NCBI RefSeq assembly: GCF_014243345.1
Contig: NZ_JACLZF010000001.1
Location: forward strand, 868,001-932,000
DNA from: Robiginitalea sp. SC105
GTDB lineage: Bacteria > Bacteroidota > Bacteroidia > Flavobacteriales > Flavobacteriaceae
DNA: 64,000 nt
Direction: 5' to 3'
Under the pieces are notes generated by a model. The model searched no databases, was not told where the DNA came from, and worked only from the letters and a program-made list of their open reading frames with translations. Position numbers and translations under genes: made by a program. Shown in pieces: positions 17,191-27,375 of this stretch. Position 1 is the first letter of the stretch. Each line of letters begins with the position of its first letter.

Positions 17191-18915
17191 ATGAAAATAA
17201 ATCTGCCCCAGTCCATAAGAACAAATCTGTTCTGCCTTTTGTTTTTCCATGCCCTTTTCACCGCAATAGGGCAAACTGCACAGGAGCCCGCACCCAAACT
17301 GGTGGTCGGCATCGTCATTGACCAGATGCGGTACGATTACCTTTATAAATACCAGGACCACTATTCGGAGGACGGTTTCAAAAGGTTGCTCCGGGAGGGG
17401 TTCTCCTACGACAGCACCAACTACAACTACATTCCCACAGTGACTGCTGCAGGGCATTCCTCCATCTACACCGGCACCACCCCCTCAAAACACGGAATTG
17501 TCGGGAATAGCTGGTATGACCGGCAAATGGGGGCCGAAGTGAGCAACGTAGGGGATGACAACGTACGGATCACCGGGTCAGTAGTGCCCAACCCTTACGG
17601 CAAGTCGCCTGTCCGTTTGCTGGCGCCTACCATAACGGACGAGCTGCGAACCGAAATGGGGGAGGAGGCAAAAGTCATCAGTGTCTCCCTGAAGGACCGG
17701 GGGGCTATCCTTCCAGGGGGGCGTAAAGCGAACGCCGCCTACTGGCATGACTATTCATCCAGCCCGGGGTATTTTGTCACCAGCTCCTTTTACCGGGACT
17801 CACTGCCCGATTGGGTGGTTTCCTTCAACGAGGAAGGCCGGTCCGAGAAATATATGGGGCAAACCTGGAATACGCTACTGCCGTTAAAAGAATACGACGA
17901 AAGCGCCCCGGACGACAATCCGCACGAATCCATCATGAAAGGAAAGGATGCCCCTGTCTTCCCCTATGACCTCGCTGCCATCCGGGACCAGTACAGGCGG
18001 GGAGAGCCCTATCTCAATGTATTGTGGGCCACTCCTTTTGGCAATACGCTTTTAAAGGATTTTGCCATTCGCGCGCTTCGGGAAGAACAACTGGGCCAGG
18101 ACGAAACCACGGACATGCTTTGCATCAGTTTTTCCTCCCCGGATGTGGCCGGGCATACCTTCGGTCCGCAGTCCGTGGAGGTGCAGGACATGTACCTGCG
18201 CCTCGACCGGGATATAGCCGAATTGCTCAACACCCTCGACAAGGAGGTGGGAGCCGATAATTATTTACTTTTCCTGACTTCAGACCACGGGGTCCACCCG
18301 GTGGTCTCTTACGCGGTTAAAAATGGCCTGCCTGCGGGCCTTGCCGTAATCCCTAAATACCAACAGGACCTGAATTTTGCCCTGGGGTTGAAATTCGGGG
18401 CTTTTCAGTGGATTGAATCCTTTGGGGTGGATCAGGTTTACCTGAACCATAAACTAATAAAGGAACAAGGGGTTTCGCTTCGGGAAATGCAACAGGCGGT
18501 GGCGGAGTTTATGGAAAAACAACGGGAGGTACGCTACGCGCTGACTGCCTCCGATCTGGAGGAGAACAAGTATGATTCGGGCCTTCAGGAAATGATGCAG
18601 AACGGGTTTTATGCCGACAGGTCCGGGGACGTCATGTTGATCTATCAACCGGGGGTAACCCCCACTTACGATTTCAGGACCCCCATTACGGCGGTCCGCG
18701 GTGCCAGCCACGGGTTGGGGTATGAACCGGACACCCACGTGCCCCTGGTTTGGTTCGGAGCCGGCATCCCCTCCGGGGCTTCACCCCGGATGGTGCATCC
18801 CACAGATATCGCCCCCACCCTGGCGCGCCTGCTGAACCTGAAGGCACCGGATAAGGCTACCGGGGATGTACTGGGCGAGCTATTTGAAGCAGCCCCGGCC
18901 ATCCCGCAGGAGTAA
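17191..18915 (+). CDS. pafA: PafA-type alkaline phosphatase (phosphate monoesterase)
   Basis: 574 aa with an N-terminal signal peptide (about residues 1-29). The alkaline phosphatase superfamily site is complete and has the spacing of Elizabethkingia PafA: metal ligand Asp44 (VIDQMRYD), nucleophile Thr85 (VTAAGH), Asn106 (GIVGN), Lys168 and Arg170 (LKDRG), Asp318/His322 (DVAGH), Asp365/His366 (LTSDHGVH) and a late His in HVPLVWFG. The distances from Thr85 to Asn, Lys and Arg (21, 83, 85) equal those of PafA (T79, N100, K162, R164). It is a secreted, phosphate-insensitive monoesterase that releases phosphate from organic esters. It stands alone, convergent with the next gene. Confidence 0.95.
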   Translation: MKINLPQSIRTNLFCLLFFHALFTAIGQTAQEPAPKLVVGIVIDQMRYDYLYKYQDHYSEDGFKRLLREGFSYDSTNYNYIPTVTAAGHSSIYTGTTPSKHGIVGNSWYDRQMGAEVSNVGDDNVRITGSVVPNPYGKSPVRLLAPTITDELRTEMGEEAKVISVSLKDRGAILPGGRKANAAYWHDYSSSPGYFVTSSFYRDSLPDWVVSFNEEGRSEKYMGQTWNTLLPLKEYDESAPDDNPHESIMKGKDAPVFPYDLAAIRDQYRRGEPYLNVLWATPFGNTLLKDFAIRALREEQLGQDETTDMLCISFSSPDVAGHTFGPQSVEVQDMYLRLDRDIAELLNTLDKEVGADNYLLFLTSDHGVHPVVSYAVKNGLPAGLAVIPKYQQDLNFALGLKFGAFQWIESFGVDQVYLNHKLIKEQGVSLREMQQAVAEFMEKQREVRYALTASDLEENKYDSGLQEMMQNGFYADRSGDVMLIYQPGVTPTYDFRTPITAVRGASHGLGYEPDTHVPLVWFGAGIPSGASPRMVHPTDIAPTLARLLNLKAPDKATGDVLGELFEAAPAIPQE

Positions 18916-18929
18916 GAGGTTACCCGTTG

Positions 18930-20009
18930 TTATTCAGTCCGGGCAACCGCCAGGATCTGGGATCGGTACTGCCCGTCGTTGGCCAGGATTCGGAAGAATT
19001 CCTCTATAAAATCATGCGTCTCGTCGTACGACCTTTCTTTGAGGAATTCCGATTTCTTGCCTTCCACAATGGCCATGAACTGGGGCTTCAAGTCCAGGTA
19101 TTGCTTCCGGACCAGGTCGTAGACCCCATTGTCACGCTTGAACCCCCTGAACAGGCGATCAGTGACGCTGTTGATGTCCAGAACCTCCCCCTGCACCTGA
19201 GAAACGACCGCGTAATTGGCATTTACGAAGCCACTCATGTCAAAATCGTATGGGACGGGGATCGCCTGGCGGCCTTCCACAAAAAGCAGTTTTTCATTGT
19301 GCTGGTAGGCTGAGGAATAATCCGTATTGGCAATCATGAACTGGAAAAAGTCGTTCTGTACGGAGACGCCATGGTCCTGCTGCAGCGGATGTACCTTGCG
19401 CTTGAGTTGCTTGGCGTTGTTCCGGTCTGCAACGGTTTTGATATCCTCAATCATGAAGGCTTCCAGCGCGTATTCCTTCCCTTTGTTCTTCTTTTCGTCC
19501 GTGTAGTCGATACGCATCCGGCGGGTCTTGAAATGATATGGGGTGACCAGTTCATAGAGCTTGTAGGCGATGTATTCCCTTAGTACATAATCCGCCCCGT
19601 CATCGTTGTTGTTGCAGGGCAAAACGAACTTGAGCTCCTTGTTCCCCTCGAACAGGGTCCCTTTGGCATCTTTTTTCTTGATGCGGACCTTGACCGGGGC
19701 CAGGAAGCAGTTTTTTTTCCGCCAGTTACCGCGTGCCTGTAACCTCACCTCCACGGAATCCCAGGGTTTGTCGCCGTCCTTGTATGCCAGCATGGCCTCA
19801 AGATAGGTACTGTCATTGGTTTCCCTGAGCAAATCCCGGTTGGAATAGGTCAGTCGGACGGCAAGTGTTTCGTCGCTGCTGAAAAGCGGCGTGGTTGTTT
19901 GTTCTGTCGTGGCGGTCGATTCCTGTGCGGCAATCGGGTGCAGCAATAATAAAAACGACAGAAGGAGCAGTGGCTTGATTTTAATTTTCACTATCTTAGT
20001 ATTTAACAT
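18930..20009 (-). CDS. Secreted CotH-kinase-like protein
   Basis: 359 aa with a signal peptide (KIKPLLLLSFLLLLHPIAAQ). The body follows the CotH/kinase-like layout: RLQARGNWRKKNC, the helix DYVLREYIAYKLYELVTPYHF, then EAFMIEDIKTVADRNNAK, FFQFMIANTDYSSAYQHNEK and PVPYDFDMSGF. The Asn/Asp-rich and DFD motifs look like catalytic and metal sites of atypical kinases of the CotH group. Start: ATG 20009, but GTG at 19991 gives a more regular signal peptide and would relieve the very short divergent gap. Function in flavobacteria is unknown. Confidence 0.7.
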   Translation of the reverse strand: MLNTKIVKIKIKPLLLLSFLLLLHPIAAQESTATTEQTTTPLFSSDETLAVRLTYSNRDLLRETNDSTYLEAMLAYKDGDKPWDSVEVRLQARGNWRKKNCFLAPVKVRIKKKDAKGTLFEGNKELKFVLPCNNNDDGADYVLREYIAYKLYELVTPYHFKTRRMRIDYTDEKKNKGKEYALEAFMIEDIKTVADRNNAKQLKRKVHPLQQDHGVSVQNDFFQFMIANTDYSSAYQHNEKLLFVEGRQAIPVPYDFDMSGFVNANYAVVSQVQGEVLDINSVTDRLFRGFKRDNGVYDLVRKQYLDLKPQFMAIVEGKKSEFLKERSYDETHDFIEEFFRILANDGQYRSQILAVARTE

Positions 20010-20035
20010 TGTCTTAAGATAATAAAAATATAGCT

Positions 20036-20773
20036 ATTAAAGCATATCTGACCATAATCAACTGGAGAACTTTTCAAGTACTACTTGCCTCAGCGCTAAC
20101 CACCTATATTTCGCTGCATTTTAACCTGGCTTATAATGTGGACTTGACGCTCCTGAGTATTGCCATCGTTTTCCCGCTGGTTTTTTCCATCAGGGGTTCC
20201 TTTCGGAGAAGGGAAAAGGCCCTGCAACATTTCAGCCGGTTCCGTAGCGCACTGAAGACCTTATCCTATTATATAAGTAGCACAAGCGGGTTGCAGCAGG
20301 AACAGAAGGACCACATGTTTGTCCTGCTGCAGAACATCAGTGACGAGACCATGAAACACCTCGCCTCCAACGAGGAATGTACGCAGGTCGTGGATTCCGC
20401 AATCAACGGCCTGCACGAATACCTGCAGGAACTCGGGGGCGAAGCGCCGACCAAACTCAAGGACCGGGTCTTTAAGTTTCTCAACCGCCTCCACGAGGGG
20501 TTTGAAAACCTGCACGCGATAAATACGCACCGGACCCCGGTTTCGCTCAAGGCCTACTGCCTGATTTTCATCTATGCCTTCCCGCTCATTTATGCCCCGA
20601 ACATCCTGATGAACATTGGCGCCACACACCCGGATATCGTGATATTCTTTATCGTATTGCTGACCCAGTTCATCCTGATCACGCTCTATAACATTCAGGA
20701 CCAGCTGGAGTATCCTTTTGATGACGATGGCCTGGATGATATCAAGCTCCAGAATTTTAAATTCGACCGCTAG
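20036..20773 (+). CDS. Bestrophin-like membrane protein, non-canonical start
   Basis: The first ordinary start is GTG 20138 (211 aa), but the frame is open back to 20018 and encodes NWRTFQVLLASALTTYISLH, clearly a first membrane helix that belongs to the protein. No ATG, GTG or TTG lies between the in-frame stop at 20015 and 20138, so the start is probably ATT 20036 (or ATA 20030). Further helices lie at DLTLLSIAIVFPLVF, LKAYCLIFIYAFPLIYAPN and DIVIFFIVLLTQFILITLY. The C-terminal DQLEYPFDDDGLDDIKL resembles the bestrophin ENPFGxDxxDI segment. Probable ion channel family; the cytosolic middle region differs from bestrophins. Confidence 0.65.
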   Translation: MKAYLTIINWRTFQVLLASALTTYISLHFNLAYNVDLTLLSIAIVFPLVFSIRGSFRRREKALQHFSRFRSALKTLSYYISSTSGLQQEQKDHMFVLLQNISDETMKHLASNEECTQVVDSAINGLHEYLQELGGEAPTKLKDRVFKFLNRLHEGFENLHAINTHRTPVSLKAYCLIFIYAFPLIYAPNILMNIGATHPDIVIFFIVLLTQFILITLYNIQDQLEYPFDDDGLDDIKLQNFKFDR

Positions 20774-20794
20774 CAGGCGGGAGGGCCTGTCGGG

Positions 20795-21301
20795 CTACTG
20801 TATATCAAGGGTCATCCGGTAGTCGTCCATGATAAAGCCGTCCCCGATATCCTTAATGGTACCCTCTCCTTTGATGAAGCCCATGCGCTGGTAAGCAGCG
20901 ATGCTCGCCGTGTTGTCCTTGTTCACCGTCAGGGCAATCCGCTGGCAACCCCACTGCCGGGCCAGTTGGCGGATCCGGTCCATGGCAGCCCTGGCCAGGC
21001 CCCGCCCCCGATGCGATTTAAGGACATAGATCTTGCTGAGGAACAGGTTTTCCCCCTGGTTTTCCACGGCGAAATACCCGGCTGCTTCCCCGTCCTCCAG
21101 TAGCAGGAAATACAGGGACCCGGAGTGGGACTGCGCCCCGATAGCAGCGGCTGACTGGAACTTTTCGAGCATATAATCCACCTGGGGCTTGCCGATGATG
21201 GGGATGTAGTGCTCCCGCCAGATGGTATCGGCCAGGCCTGCGATGGTGGCAAAATCTTTCACTGAGGTAGCTTCCTGAATGCGTATCATAACGAAATCCA
21301 T
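20795..21301 (-). CDS. GNAT-family N-acetyltransferase
   Basis: 168 aa. The acetyl-CoA loop is in SKIYVLKSHRGRGLARAAMD (about residues 90-110), followed by the late GNAT strand and helix IALTVNKDNTASIAAYQRMGF, ending in IGDGFIMDDYRMTLD. These are hallmarks of the family. The substrate amine cannot be predicted. Met5 (21289) is an equally good start and gives the usual short N-terminal strand. The gene converges with the bestrophin-like gene, 21 nt away. Confidence 0.88.
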   Translation of the reverse strand: MDFVMIRIQEATSVKDFATIAGLADTIWREHYIPIIGKPQVDYMLEKFQSAAAIGAQSHSGSLYFLLLEDGEAAGYFAVENQGENLFLSKIYVLKSHRGRGLARAAMDRIRQLARQWGCQRIALTVNKDNTASIAAYQRMGFIKGEGTIKDIGDGFIMDDYRMTLDIQ

Positions 21302-21402
21302 GTCCCGAGCACCAAATATACGGGATGGGTTACATTTCCTTCCGGTGGTGCGAATATGAATTATTGGCTACATTTACGGGACGTACCAAAACCACCTTTT
21401 CG

Positions 21403-22365
21403 ATGAAACCACATGCCCTGCTACCGAAACCGAACCGCTTTTATCTGCTGACCCTCTGTTTGCTGCTTGCCTGCAGCCTCCCCCTGTTTCCCCAGGCAGA
21501 CAGCCCGATAATCGGCCGCTGGGACCTTACCGTGGAAGCCGACGGCCGTGAATTACCCTCCTGGCTGGAAGTCAAACTTTCCGGAACCTCCACCCTGGTA
21601 GGACATTACGTGAGTTTTGCGGGTAGCGCCAGGCCCATTTCGAGGGTACATGCCGTTGACAGCACGTTTTCCTTCAGCCTGCCCCCCCAGTGGATAGGCA
21701 CCCATGATATGCATGTCCAGGGCCGTGTGGACGGGGACCGCATCAGCGGGAACCTGTTGTTCCACACGGGGACCACGCATGCTTTTACCGGGGTGCGGGC
21801 GCCGGAACTGCTGCGGGAGGAACCCGCCAAATGGACCCGCCCGCGCCCGCTGATTGCCAGTTCGGGCCTGGAGGGCTGGACCACCACGCCGGGAAGCGGA
21901 ACAAACCAGTGGCAGGTAGCCGACGGGGTGCTTTCGAGCGCGGTATCCGGGGCCAACCTCATGACCGTGGAATCTTTCGGGGATTTCAAGCTGCATGTGG
22001 AATTCCGGATACCCGAAGGCTCCAATTCGGGGATCTACCTCCGGGGCCGGTATGAGGTGCAGGTAGAGGACGGATACGGGAAAGAACCTGCGTCCATCTA
22101 CCTCGGGGGCATCTATGGCTTCCTGTCGCCGAATGAAATGGCAGCCAGAAAGGCCGGGGAATGGCAGGTATACGATATCACCCTGGTCGGGCGGAGGGTT
22201 ACCGTGGAGCTCAATGGCAAAACCATCATCCACCGGCAAATCATCCCGGGGATCACCGGGGGTGCCCTGGACAGTGCGGAATCAGAGCCCGGCCCCATCA
22301 TGCTGCAGGGAGACCACGGACCGGTATCCTATCGGAATATGACCATTTCCGTACCCCAGGGCTAA
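21403..22365 (+). CDS. Secreted DUF1080 (3-keto-disaccharide hydrolase-like) protein
   Basis: 320 aa from ATG 21403, which starts at the signal peptide (FYLLTLCLLLACSLPLFPQA); a longer reading from 21325 adds an unlikely hydrophilic leader. The N-terminal part (WDLTVEADGRELPSWLEV) is a small beta domain. The C-terminal part from about residue 130 is the DUF1080 concanavalin-like sandwich: SSAVSGANLMTVESFGDFKL, EFRIPEGSNSGIYLRGRYE and GPIMLQGDHGPVSYRN. DUF1080 domains bind or cleave sugar derivatives, including 3-keto-glycosides. Periplasmic or secreted. No keto-sugar pathway genes are beside it. Confidence 0.88.
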   Translation: MKPHALLPKPNRFYLLTLCLLLACSLPLFPQADSPIIGRWDLTVEADGRELPSWLEVKLSGTSTLVGHYVSFAGSARPISRVHAVDSTFSFSLPPQWIGTHDMHVQGRVDGDRISGNLLFHTGTTHAFTGVRAPELLREEPAKWTRPRPLIASSGLEGWTTTPGSGTNQWQVADGVLSSAVSGANLMTVESFGDFKLHVEFRIPEGSNSGIYLRGRYEVQVEDGYGKEPASIYLGGIYGFLSPNEMAARKAGEWQVYDITLVGRRVTVELNGKTIIHRQIIPGITGGALDSAESEPGPIMLQGDHGPVSYRNMTISVPQG

Positions 22366-22463
22366 AGACGGCCGCAGGGCAGAACAGGGCCCCAGGGCTG
22401 AGAAGGGCACCAGGTCGGAGGACAACTTCCATGGGTGAGGAGGACCCCAACCCAAGCCTGAAG

Positions 22464-23969
22464 CTATTCAGGTGACTTTTTAAACGTATTCCCAAGGGCC
22501 TCCAGGCTTTCAGGTTTCCCGTCCGCGCCCAGTTTGAATGGTACCATCAGGCGCGTCAGGGTCCGGTTTTTAAGGTCCGATCGAAAGGTGTCATAGTGCC
22601 AGTGTTCCAGACGGAATTCCGCAAATTCGTTGAATTCCAGGAGGAGGGAGCCGTCGGAAACACGCACCCGGGCCGTCCCCACCATGGGGTGGTGGTAGGT
22701 GCCCGCGTAGGCGGACAGGGGCAAGGAGGGCGAGGTACCCGCGATGCGGCCCGCCACGAGATCCGCTTCCGCTTTTTCTCCCTTTTCCCGAAGCCCGCTG
22801 TACAGGGCAAACACCTCGTCGTGCCAGTTGCGTCCCCCGGCATCCAGCGCCCAGAGGTCCATGGCCTTATACAGGATGGCATGCCGGAGTTCCGCATGAT
22901 CCAGGTTGGCCAGTACGTATACGGCCGTTTTGCGGTCGCGCATGATCCCCGCGATGGCGGAGAGCCCCGGCAGGCTCCCGGTGTGGAAGTCCAGCTTCTC
23001 GCCGGCGTAGTCGTGCTGGAACCAGCCCAGGCCATAGGTGCGCCAGTGCGGTTGTGTCAATTCCTGGGTTGGGTAGAATTCGGATTCGGTCACAAAAGCA
23101 TGGGGTTTGAAAAGGTAATCAAAGGTTTCCGGGCTCAGGAGCCGCTTTCCCTTGTACTCCCCATCCTGGGTAAGCATGATCAGATAGTTCTGGATATCAT
23201 CCAGGCAGGTCCACATCATCCCGGCCGAACCGATCTGGTCGGAAAACCAGTAGGGGGCGGTTACCAGGTCACCGCCGGGGAGTTTTTCGTAGGGGGTGAC
23301 GAAATTGCCGACCCCGGGCAGGCTGGCAGACCGGGTCTGGGTCCGGGTCATTTCCAGGGGCCCCAGGATTTCCTCGTCGATAAATTGCGTCCAGGGTTTT
23401 CCCGAAACGGATTCGATAACCGCGCCTGCCGCGGCGTACATGAGGTTGTTATACTGGAAGCCGCCCCGGATGGGGTAGGCCTTCTCGGCCAGTGCAAACC
23501 GCTCGAGGGTTTTGCCGGCAGAGACGCTGTCGAGCACCCAGAGGAGGTCCGCGGAGGCGATCCCCAGGTTGTGGGTGAGCAGGTCCTGTACCCGGGCTTC
23601 GCCCCGGATATACGGATCCGATAGGTCAAAGGCCGGCAGGTGTTTGCTGACAGGGTCGTCCCATGCCAGCTGCCCGCGGTCCACGAGGATGCCAAGCCCC
23701 ATGCATACGACGGCTTTTGTGGTGGAAGCCATGGTGAAAAGGGTCTGTCCGTTCACCGGTGCCCCCGACTCCCGGTTCCGCACCCCGTAGGCCTGGGCAA
23801 ATTGTACCTCCCCGTCTTTGACAACGGCCGTGATCAGGCCCGGCACTTCCCAGTCCGCCATCCCCTCCCGGATCATGGCGTCCAGCTCGGCAGGGGCATC
23901 CTGGGCCCCGGCCGGGAAGATAAAACAGGATACTACCAGTAAAAACAAGAAGGTGCGGTTGATTTTCAT
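22464..23969 (-). CDS. Serine hydrolase, class C beta-lactamase / esterase fold
   Basis: 501 aa starting at ATG 23969 with signal peptide MKINRTFLFLLVVSCFIFPA; an upstream Met at 24005 would precede it with 12 hydrophilic residues. Catalytic motifs: Ser82-Thr-Thr-Lys85 (MASTTKAV), Tyr173-Asn-Asn (FQYNNLMY), and HTG in DFHTGSLPG in place of KTG. The last 100 residues form a beta-rich DUF3471-like domain (YAGTYHHPMVGTARV). Such proteins act as esterases, D-amino-acid peptidases or beta-lactamases. It is divergent from the giant propeller gene at 24120, a pairing that recurs at 48.8-53.3 kb. Confidence 0.92.
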   Translation of the reverse strand: MKINRTFLFLLVVSCFIFPAGAQDAPAELDAMIREGMADWEVPGLITAVVKDGEVQFAQAYGVRNRESGAPVNGQTLFTMASTTKAVVCMGLGILVDRGQLAWDDPVSKHLPAFDLSDPYIRGEARVQDLLTHNLGIASADLLWVLDSVSAGKTLERFALAEKAYPIRGGFQYNNLMYAAAGAVIESVSGKPWTQFIDEEILGPLEMTRTQTRSASLPGVGNFVTPYEKLPGGDLVTAPYWFSDQIGSAGMMWTCLDDIQNYLIMLTQDGEYKGKRLLSPETFDYLFKPHAFVTESEFYPTQELTQPHWRTYGLGWFQHDYAGEKLDFHTGSLPGLSAIAGIMRDRKTAVYVLANLDHAELRHAILYKAMDLWALDAGGRNWHDEVFALYSGLREKGEKAEADLVAGRIAGTSPSLPLSAYAGTYHHPMVGTARVRVSDGSLLLEFNEFAEFRLEHWHYDTFRSDLKNRTLTRLMVPFKLGADGKPESLEALGNTFKKSPE

Positions 23970-24089
23970 AGGGTTGGTTTTCAGGTGATTGCGCGGGGTA
24001 TCCAAAACCTGGCCGGGCCGTTGGAAAATTTACGAAATTCTGTCCCGAAATTCCCGGGACCCGGCGTTTTCTTTCTGAAATCAAACCAG

Positions 24090-24097
24090 TACATTTA
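24090..24097 (+). promoter_or_regulatory. Probable -7 promoter element of the propeller gene
   Basis: TACATTTA differs from TAnnTTTG by one base and lies 22 nt before the ATG at 24120. A TTTCTTTC stretch about 20 nt further upstream could act as -33. The weaker match fits a moderately expressed gene. Confidence 0.35.
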
Positions 24098-24119
24098 TCC
24101 GGATCTATAAACCAACCAG

Positions 24120-27100
24120 ATGAAAAACCACTACCTCCTGACCAGCCTGCTGGCCCTGGCCATCACCACTTCCTTTGCGCAGGACATCAACACCTATCTC
24201 CAACCCGTAAAGTTCCGGAACATTGGACCCTTCCGGGGAGGGAGGTCCACCGGGTCCTCCGGGGTGGTCGGGGATCCGCTCACCTACTACATGGGGACTA
24301 CCGGGGGCGGCCTCTGGAAGACCACGGATGCCGGGCAAAAATGGACGAATATTTCCGATGGGTATTTCAAAACCGGTTCCGTGGGGGCCGTAACGGTTTC
24401 GGAGAGTCATCCCAACACCGTCTACGTGGGGATGGGCGAACACGCCCCCCGGGGGGTGATGACTTCCTACGGGGACGGGGTCTACAAATCGGAAAACGGG
24501 GGCAAGTCCTGGCAACATCTGGGCCTGGAAATGACCCGGCATATCTCGCGCATCATCGTCCACCCGACCAACCCGGACCTGGTCTGGGTAGCCGCCCAGG
24601 GCGCCCTGCACGGACCAACGAAGGAACGCGGCATCTACAAATCGGAGGACGGGGGCAAGACCTGGAAAAACGTCCTTTTCGTCAATGACCTGACCGGGTG
24701 CAGCGACCTGTCCCTGGACGTGCACAACCCCAACGTGCTTTACGCGGCCATGTGGGAACACCTCCGCAAGCCCTGGCAGGTGGTCAGCGGGGGCGCCGGA
24801 AGCGGCCTCTACAAGTCCGTGGACGGGGGGGAGACCTGGCAAAAGATCCATAAAGGCCTGCCCGAGGAGAAAGGGAAAATGGCCATTGCGGTGTCCCGGG
24901 CCAACCCGGACCGCCTCTATGCAGTAATCGAGAGCGATTCCCAGCAGGAAAAGGGCGGGCTCTTCACCTCTGCCGACGCCGGAGGCAACTGGACCCGGGT
25001 CAGCGATGACCACCGGCTGGTGCAGCGGGCCTGGTATTATATCGAACTGACGCCCGACCCCGTGGACGAACACACGGTGTATGTACTCAGCGCCTCTGCC
25101 TACCGGTCCAAAGACGGCGGTCTGACCTGGGAGGAAATCCCGACGAACCACGGGGACTACCACGACCTCTGGATCAACCCGGATAACCCCAAAAACATGG
25201 TCATTTCGGATGACGGGGGGGCAGAGATAACCTTCGACAACGGGGAGAGCTGGTCCCGGCAGGACAACATGCCAACCGCCCAGTTCTACAGGGTGGCCGT
25301 GGACAGCCTTTTCCCCTATAACCTTTACGGGGGCCAGCAGGACAATACCTCGGTGAAAATTTCGAGCATCGGGATGGGGAGTTCCGGGATCGGCAGGGAG
25401 CACTGGAGTGCCTCCGCCGGAGGGGAAAGCGCCTTCCTGGGCTTTGACCCGAAAGACCCAAAAAAAGTCATGGGGGGCAGCTACCTGGGCTATGTGGAAC
25501 TGCTGGATGTGCCTTCCCAAACCGGTACCCTGGTCATGATCGAACCCAACCTGTACCTGGGCCTGCCCGCCCGGGAGATGAAATATCTCTTTAACTGGAA
25601 TGCGCCCATCATCCGCTCCATGCACGAGCCGGACACTTATTACCACGGAGCCCAGTACCTGTTGCGCACCCGCGACCAGGGCCGCTCCTGGGAGGTGGTG
25701 TCGCCCGACCTGACCCGGGACCAGGACGACAAGCAGGGCAACGGCGGCGGGCCCTATACGAATGAAGCCGTCGGAGCCGAAAACTATGGGACCCTTTCCT
25801 ATGTCATCGAATCCCCCCACGAGGCGGGCACGATGTATACCGGGAGCGACGACGGGTTGGTCCACCTTACCCGGGACGGGGGCGCCACCTGGAAGGATGT
25901 CACGCCGAAAGGCCTGCCCGAAACGCTGATCAACGCGATCGAGATTTCCCCCCACGACGCCGGCACCGTCTATATCGCGACTACCCGCTACAAATTCAAC
26001 GATTTTTCCCCTTCCCTGTTCAAAAGCACCGATTACGGGGCCTCCTGGACCCGGATCGACCAGGGGATCCCGGACGGGGCCTATACCCGGGTGGTTCGCG
26101 AAGACCCGGTAAAAAAGGACCTGCTGGTAGCGGGCACGGAAACCGGCCTCTACCTCTCCTTCAACGGGGGCAAGGCCTGGCAGAAGTTCCAGACAAACCT
26201 GCCGGTGGTACCCGTCACCGACCTGCAAATTCGGTTCGGGGACCTGATCGTGGCTACCCAGGGAAGGTCCTTCTGGATCGGGGACGACATGGAATTGCTG
26301 CGACAATTGCCGAAGCCGGCAGGGGAGGTTGTATTATACGAGCCGGCCGATGCCGTTTACCCCAACTGGTACAGCAGCATGGACGGGCCGGACCCGAAAG
26401 GCATCCACCCTTTCGAGGGGGTGAACCCGCCCAGCGGGATGCCGGTTTATTACCAGCTGCCCGCATCTAAGGACAGTGCGGAGGTACATTTGCAAATCCG
26501 GGATGCTGACGGGATGTTGGTCCGCAGTTTCAGCTCTGTGGCAGATACTACTTACCAGGCCTATGAAGGAGCCCCGCCGAAACCCGCGGTACTCCCTAAA
26601 GCCCCCGGGCTGAACCGCTTTGTCTGGGACCTGCGCCACCAATCTTTGCCGGGGGCCCCCGAGGTGTATATCGAGGGCAGTTATTCCGGCCACCGGGCCA
26701 TCCCGGGCTCCTATACCCTGGAACTCACCTACGGGAATACGAAAAAAACCAGCCGGGCTGCCATTCTGCCCAACCCCAAGCTGCCGACTACGCCGGCCGA
26801 ATTTGCCGATTACCACGAATTTATGGGGGCTGCAGAGGCAACCTATACGGAAATGACGGTCATGACCAATAAGATGCGGGAGGTACAGACCCGCCTCAAA
26901 GCCCTGATAAGCCACTTGGAAGCCAACGGAAAGCAGGAGCTGGCAAGCCAGGGCCGGGAACTGGACCGCGCCATGGAGGCCTGGGACAAGACCATGGTGC
27001 AACGGCTTTCCAAGGCCTATGACGACGTGGAAAACTATGTAAACGGCTTTACGGCAGAGTACCTCACCGCAATGAATCACGGAGATAGCGGGATTCCCCG

Positions 27101-27260
27101 TATCAACGAGGGGACGCGCAACAAGATCGGGGAGCTCAACCAGCGCTGGCAGGGGCATAAAGCCACTGCCCGGCAGCTGCTCGATACCCGGGTGGCAGGG
27201 TTCAATACGGCCCTGAAAGAGGCCGGGGTAGGGGTGCTCTATCTGCCCCAGATGCCCTGA
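24120..27260 (+). CDS. Giant secreted VPS10/sortilin-like BNR beta-propeller protein (copy 1)
   Basis: 1046 aa with signal peptide [20 protein letters not shown]. The N-terminal 700 residues carry repeated BNR/Asp-box motifs (S-x-D-x-G-x-x-W): [55 protein letters not shown]. This makes one or two sortilin-like propellers. A beta domain and a C-terminal helical bundle ([20 protein letters not shown]) follow. Databases often call these glycosyl hydrolases, but no catalytic residues can be pointed to. It is clearly a paralogue of the 48770-51907 product, sharing [19 protein letters not shown] and [11 protein letters not shown]. Possible role: binding or processing peptides or glycans outside the cell. 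Confidence 0.9.
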   Translation: MKNHYLLTSLLALAITTSFAQDINTYLQPVKFRNIGPFRGGRSTGSSGVVGDPLTYYMGTTGGGLWKTTDAGQKWTNISDGYFKTGSVGAVTVSESHPNTVYVGMGEHAPRGVMTSYGDGVYKSENGGKSWQHLGLEMTRHISRIIVHPTNPDLVWVAAQGALHGPTKERGIYKSEDGGKTWKNVLFVNDLTGCSDLSLDVHNPNVLYAAMWEHLRKPWQVVSGGAGSGLYKSVDGGETWQKIHKGLPEEKGKMAIAVSRANPDRLYAVIESDSQQEKGGLFTSADAGGNWTRVSDDHRLVQRAWYYIELTPDPVDEHTVYVLSASAYRSKDGGLTWEEIPTNHGDYHDLWINPDNPKNMVISDDGGAEITFDNGESWSRQDNMPTAQFYRVAVDSLFPYNLYGGQQDNTSVKISSIGMGSSGIGREHWSASAGGESAFLGFDPKDPKKVMGGSYLGYVELLDVPSQTGTLVMIEPNLYLGLPAREMKYLFNWNAPIIRSMHEPDTYYHGAQYLLRTRDQGRSWEVVSPDLTRDQDDKQGNGGGPYTNEAVGAENYGTLSYVIESPHEAGTMYTGSDDGLVHLTRDGGATWKDVTPKGLPETLINAIEISPHDAGTVYIATTRYKFNDFSPSLFKSTDYGASWTRIDQGIPDGAYTRVVREDPVKKDLLVAGTETGLYLSFNGGKAWQKFQTNLPVVPVTDLQIRFGDLIVATQGRSFWIGDDMELLRQLPKPAGEVVLYEPADAVYPNWYSSMDGPDPKGIHPFEGVNPPSGMPVYYQLPASKDSAEVHLQIRDADGMLVRSFSSVADTTYQAYEGAPPKPAVLPKAPGLNRFVWDLRHQSLPGAPEVYIEGSYSGHRAIPGSYTLELTYGNTKKTSRAAILPNPKLPTTPAEFADYHEFMGAAEATYTEMTVMTNKMREVQTRLKALISHLEANGKQELASQGRELDRAMEAWDKTMVQRLSKAYDDVENYVNGFTAEYLTAMNHGDSGIPRINEGTRNKIGELNQRWQGHKATARQLLDTRVAGFNTALKEAGVGVLYLPQMP

Positions 27261-27375
27261 TCGGGGTTGGAGCCGCGTTAGGTCCTGACCGTGGCAATAA
27301 AAAATTGGCGGAAGCGCCTGCAGATTCCCCGGGGCTTTGTAAATTTAGCTGACGGGGAAACAGAACACTATAATT

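Noticed and set aside
24105-26306. 733-codon open frame on the minus strand
   Set aside because: Antisense to the first propeller gene with the same composition artefact; no signal peptide or motif.
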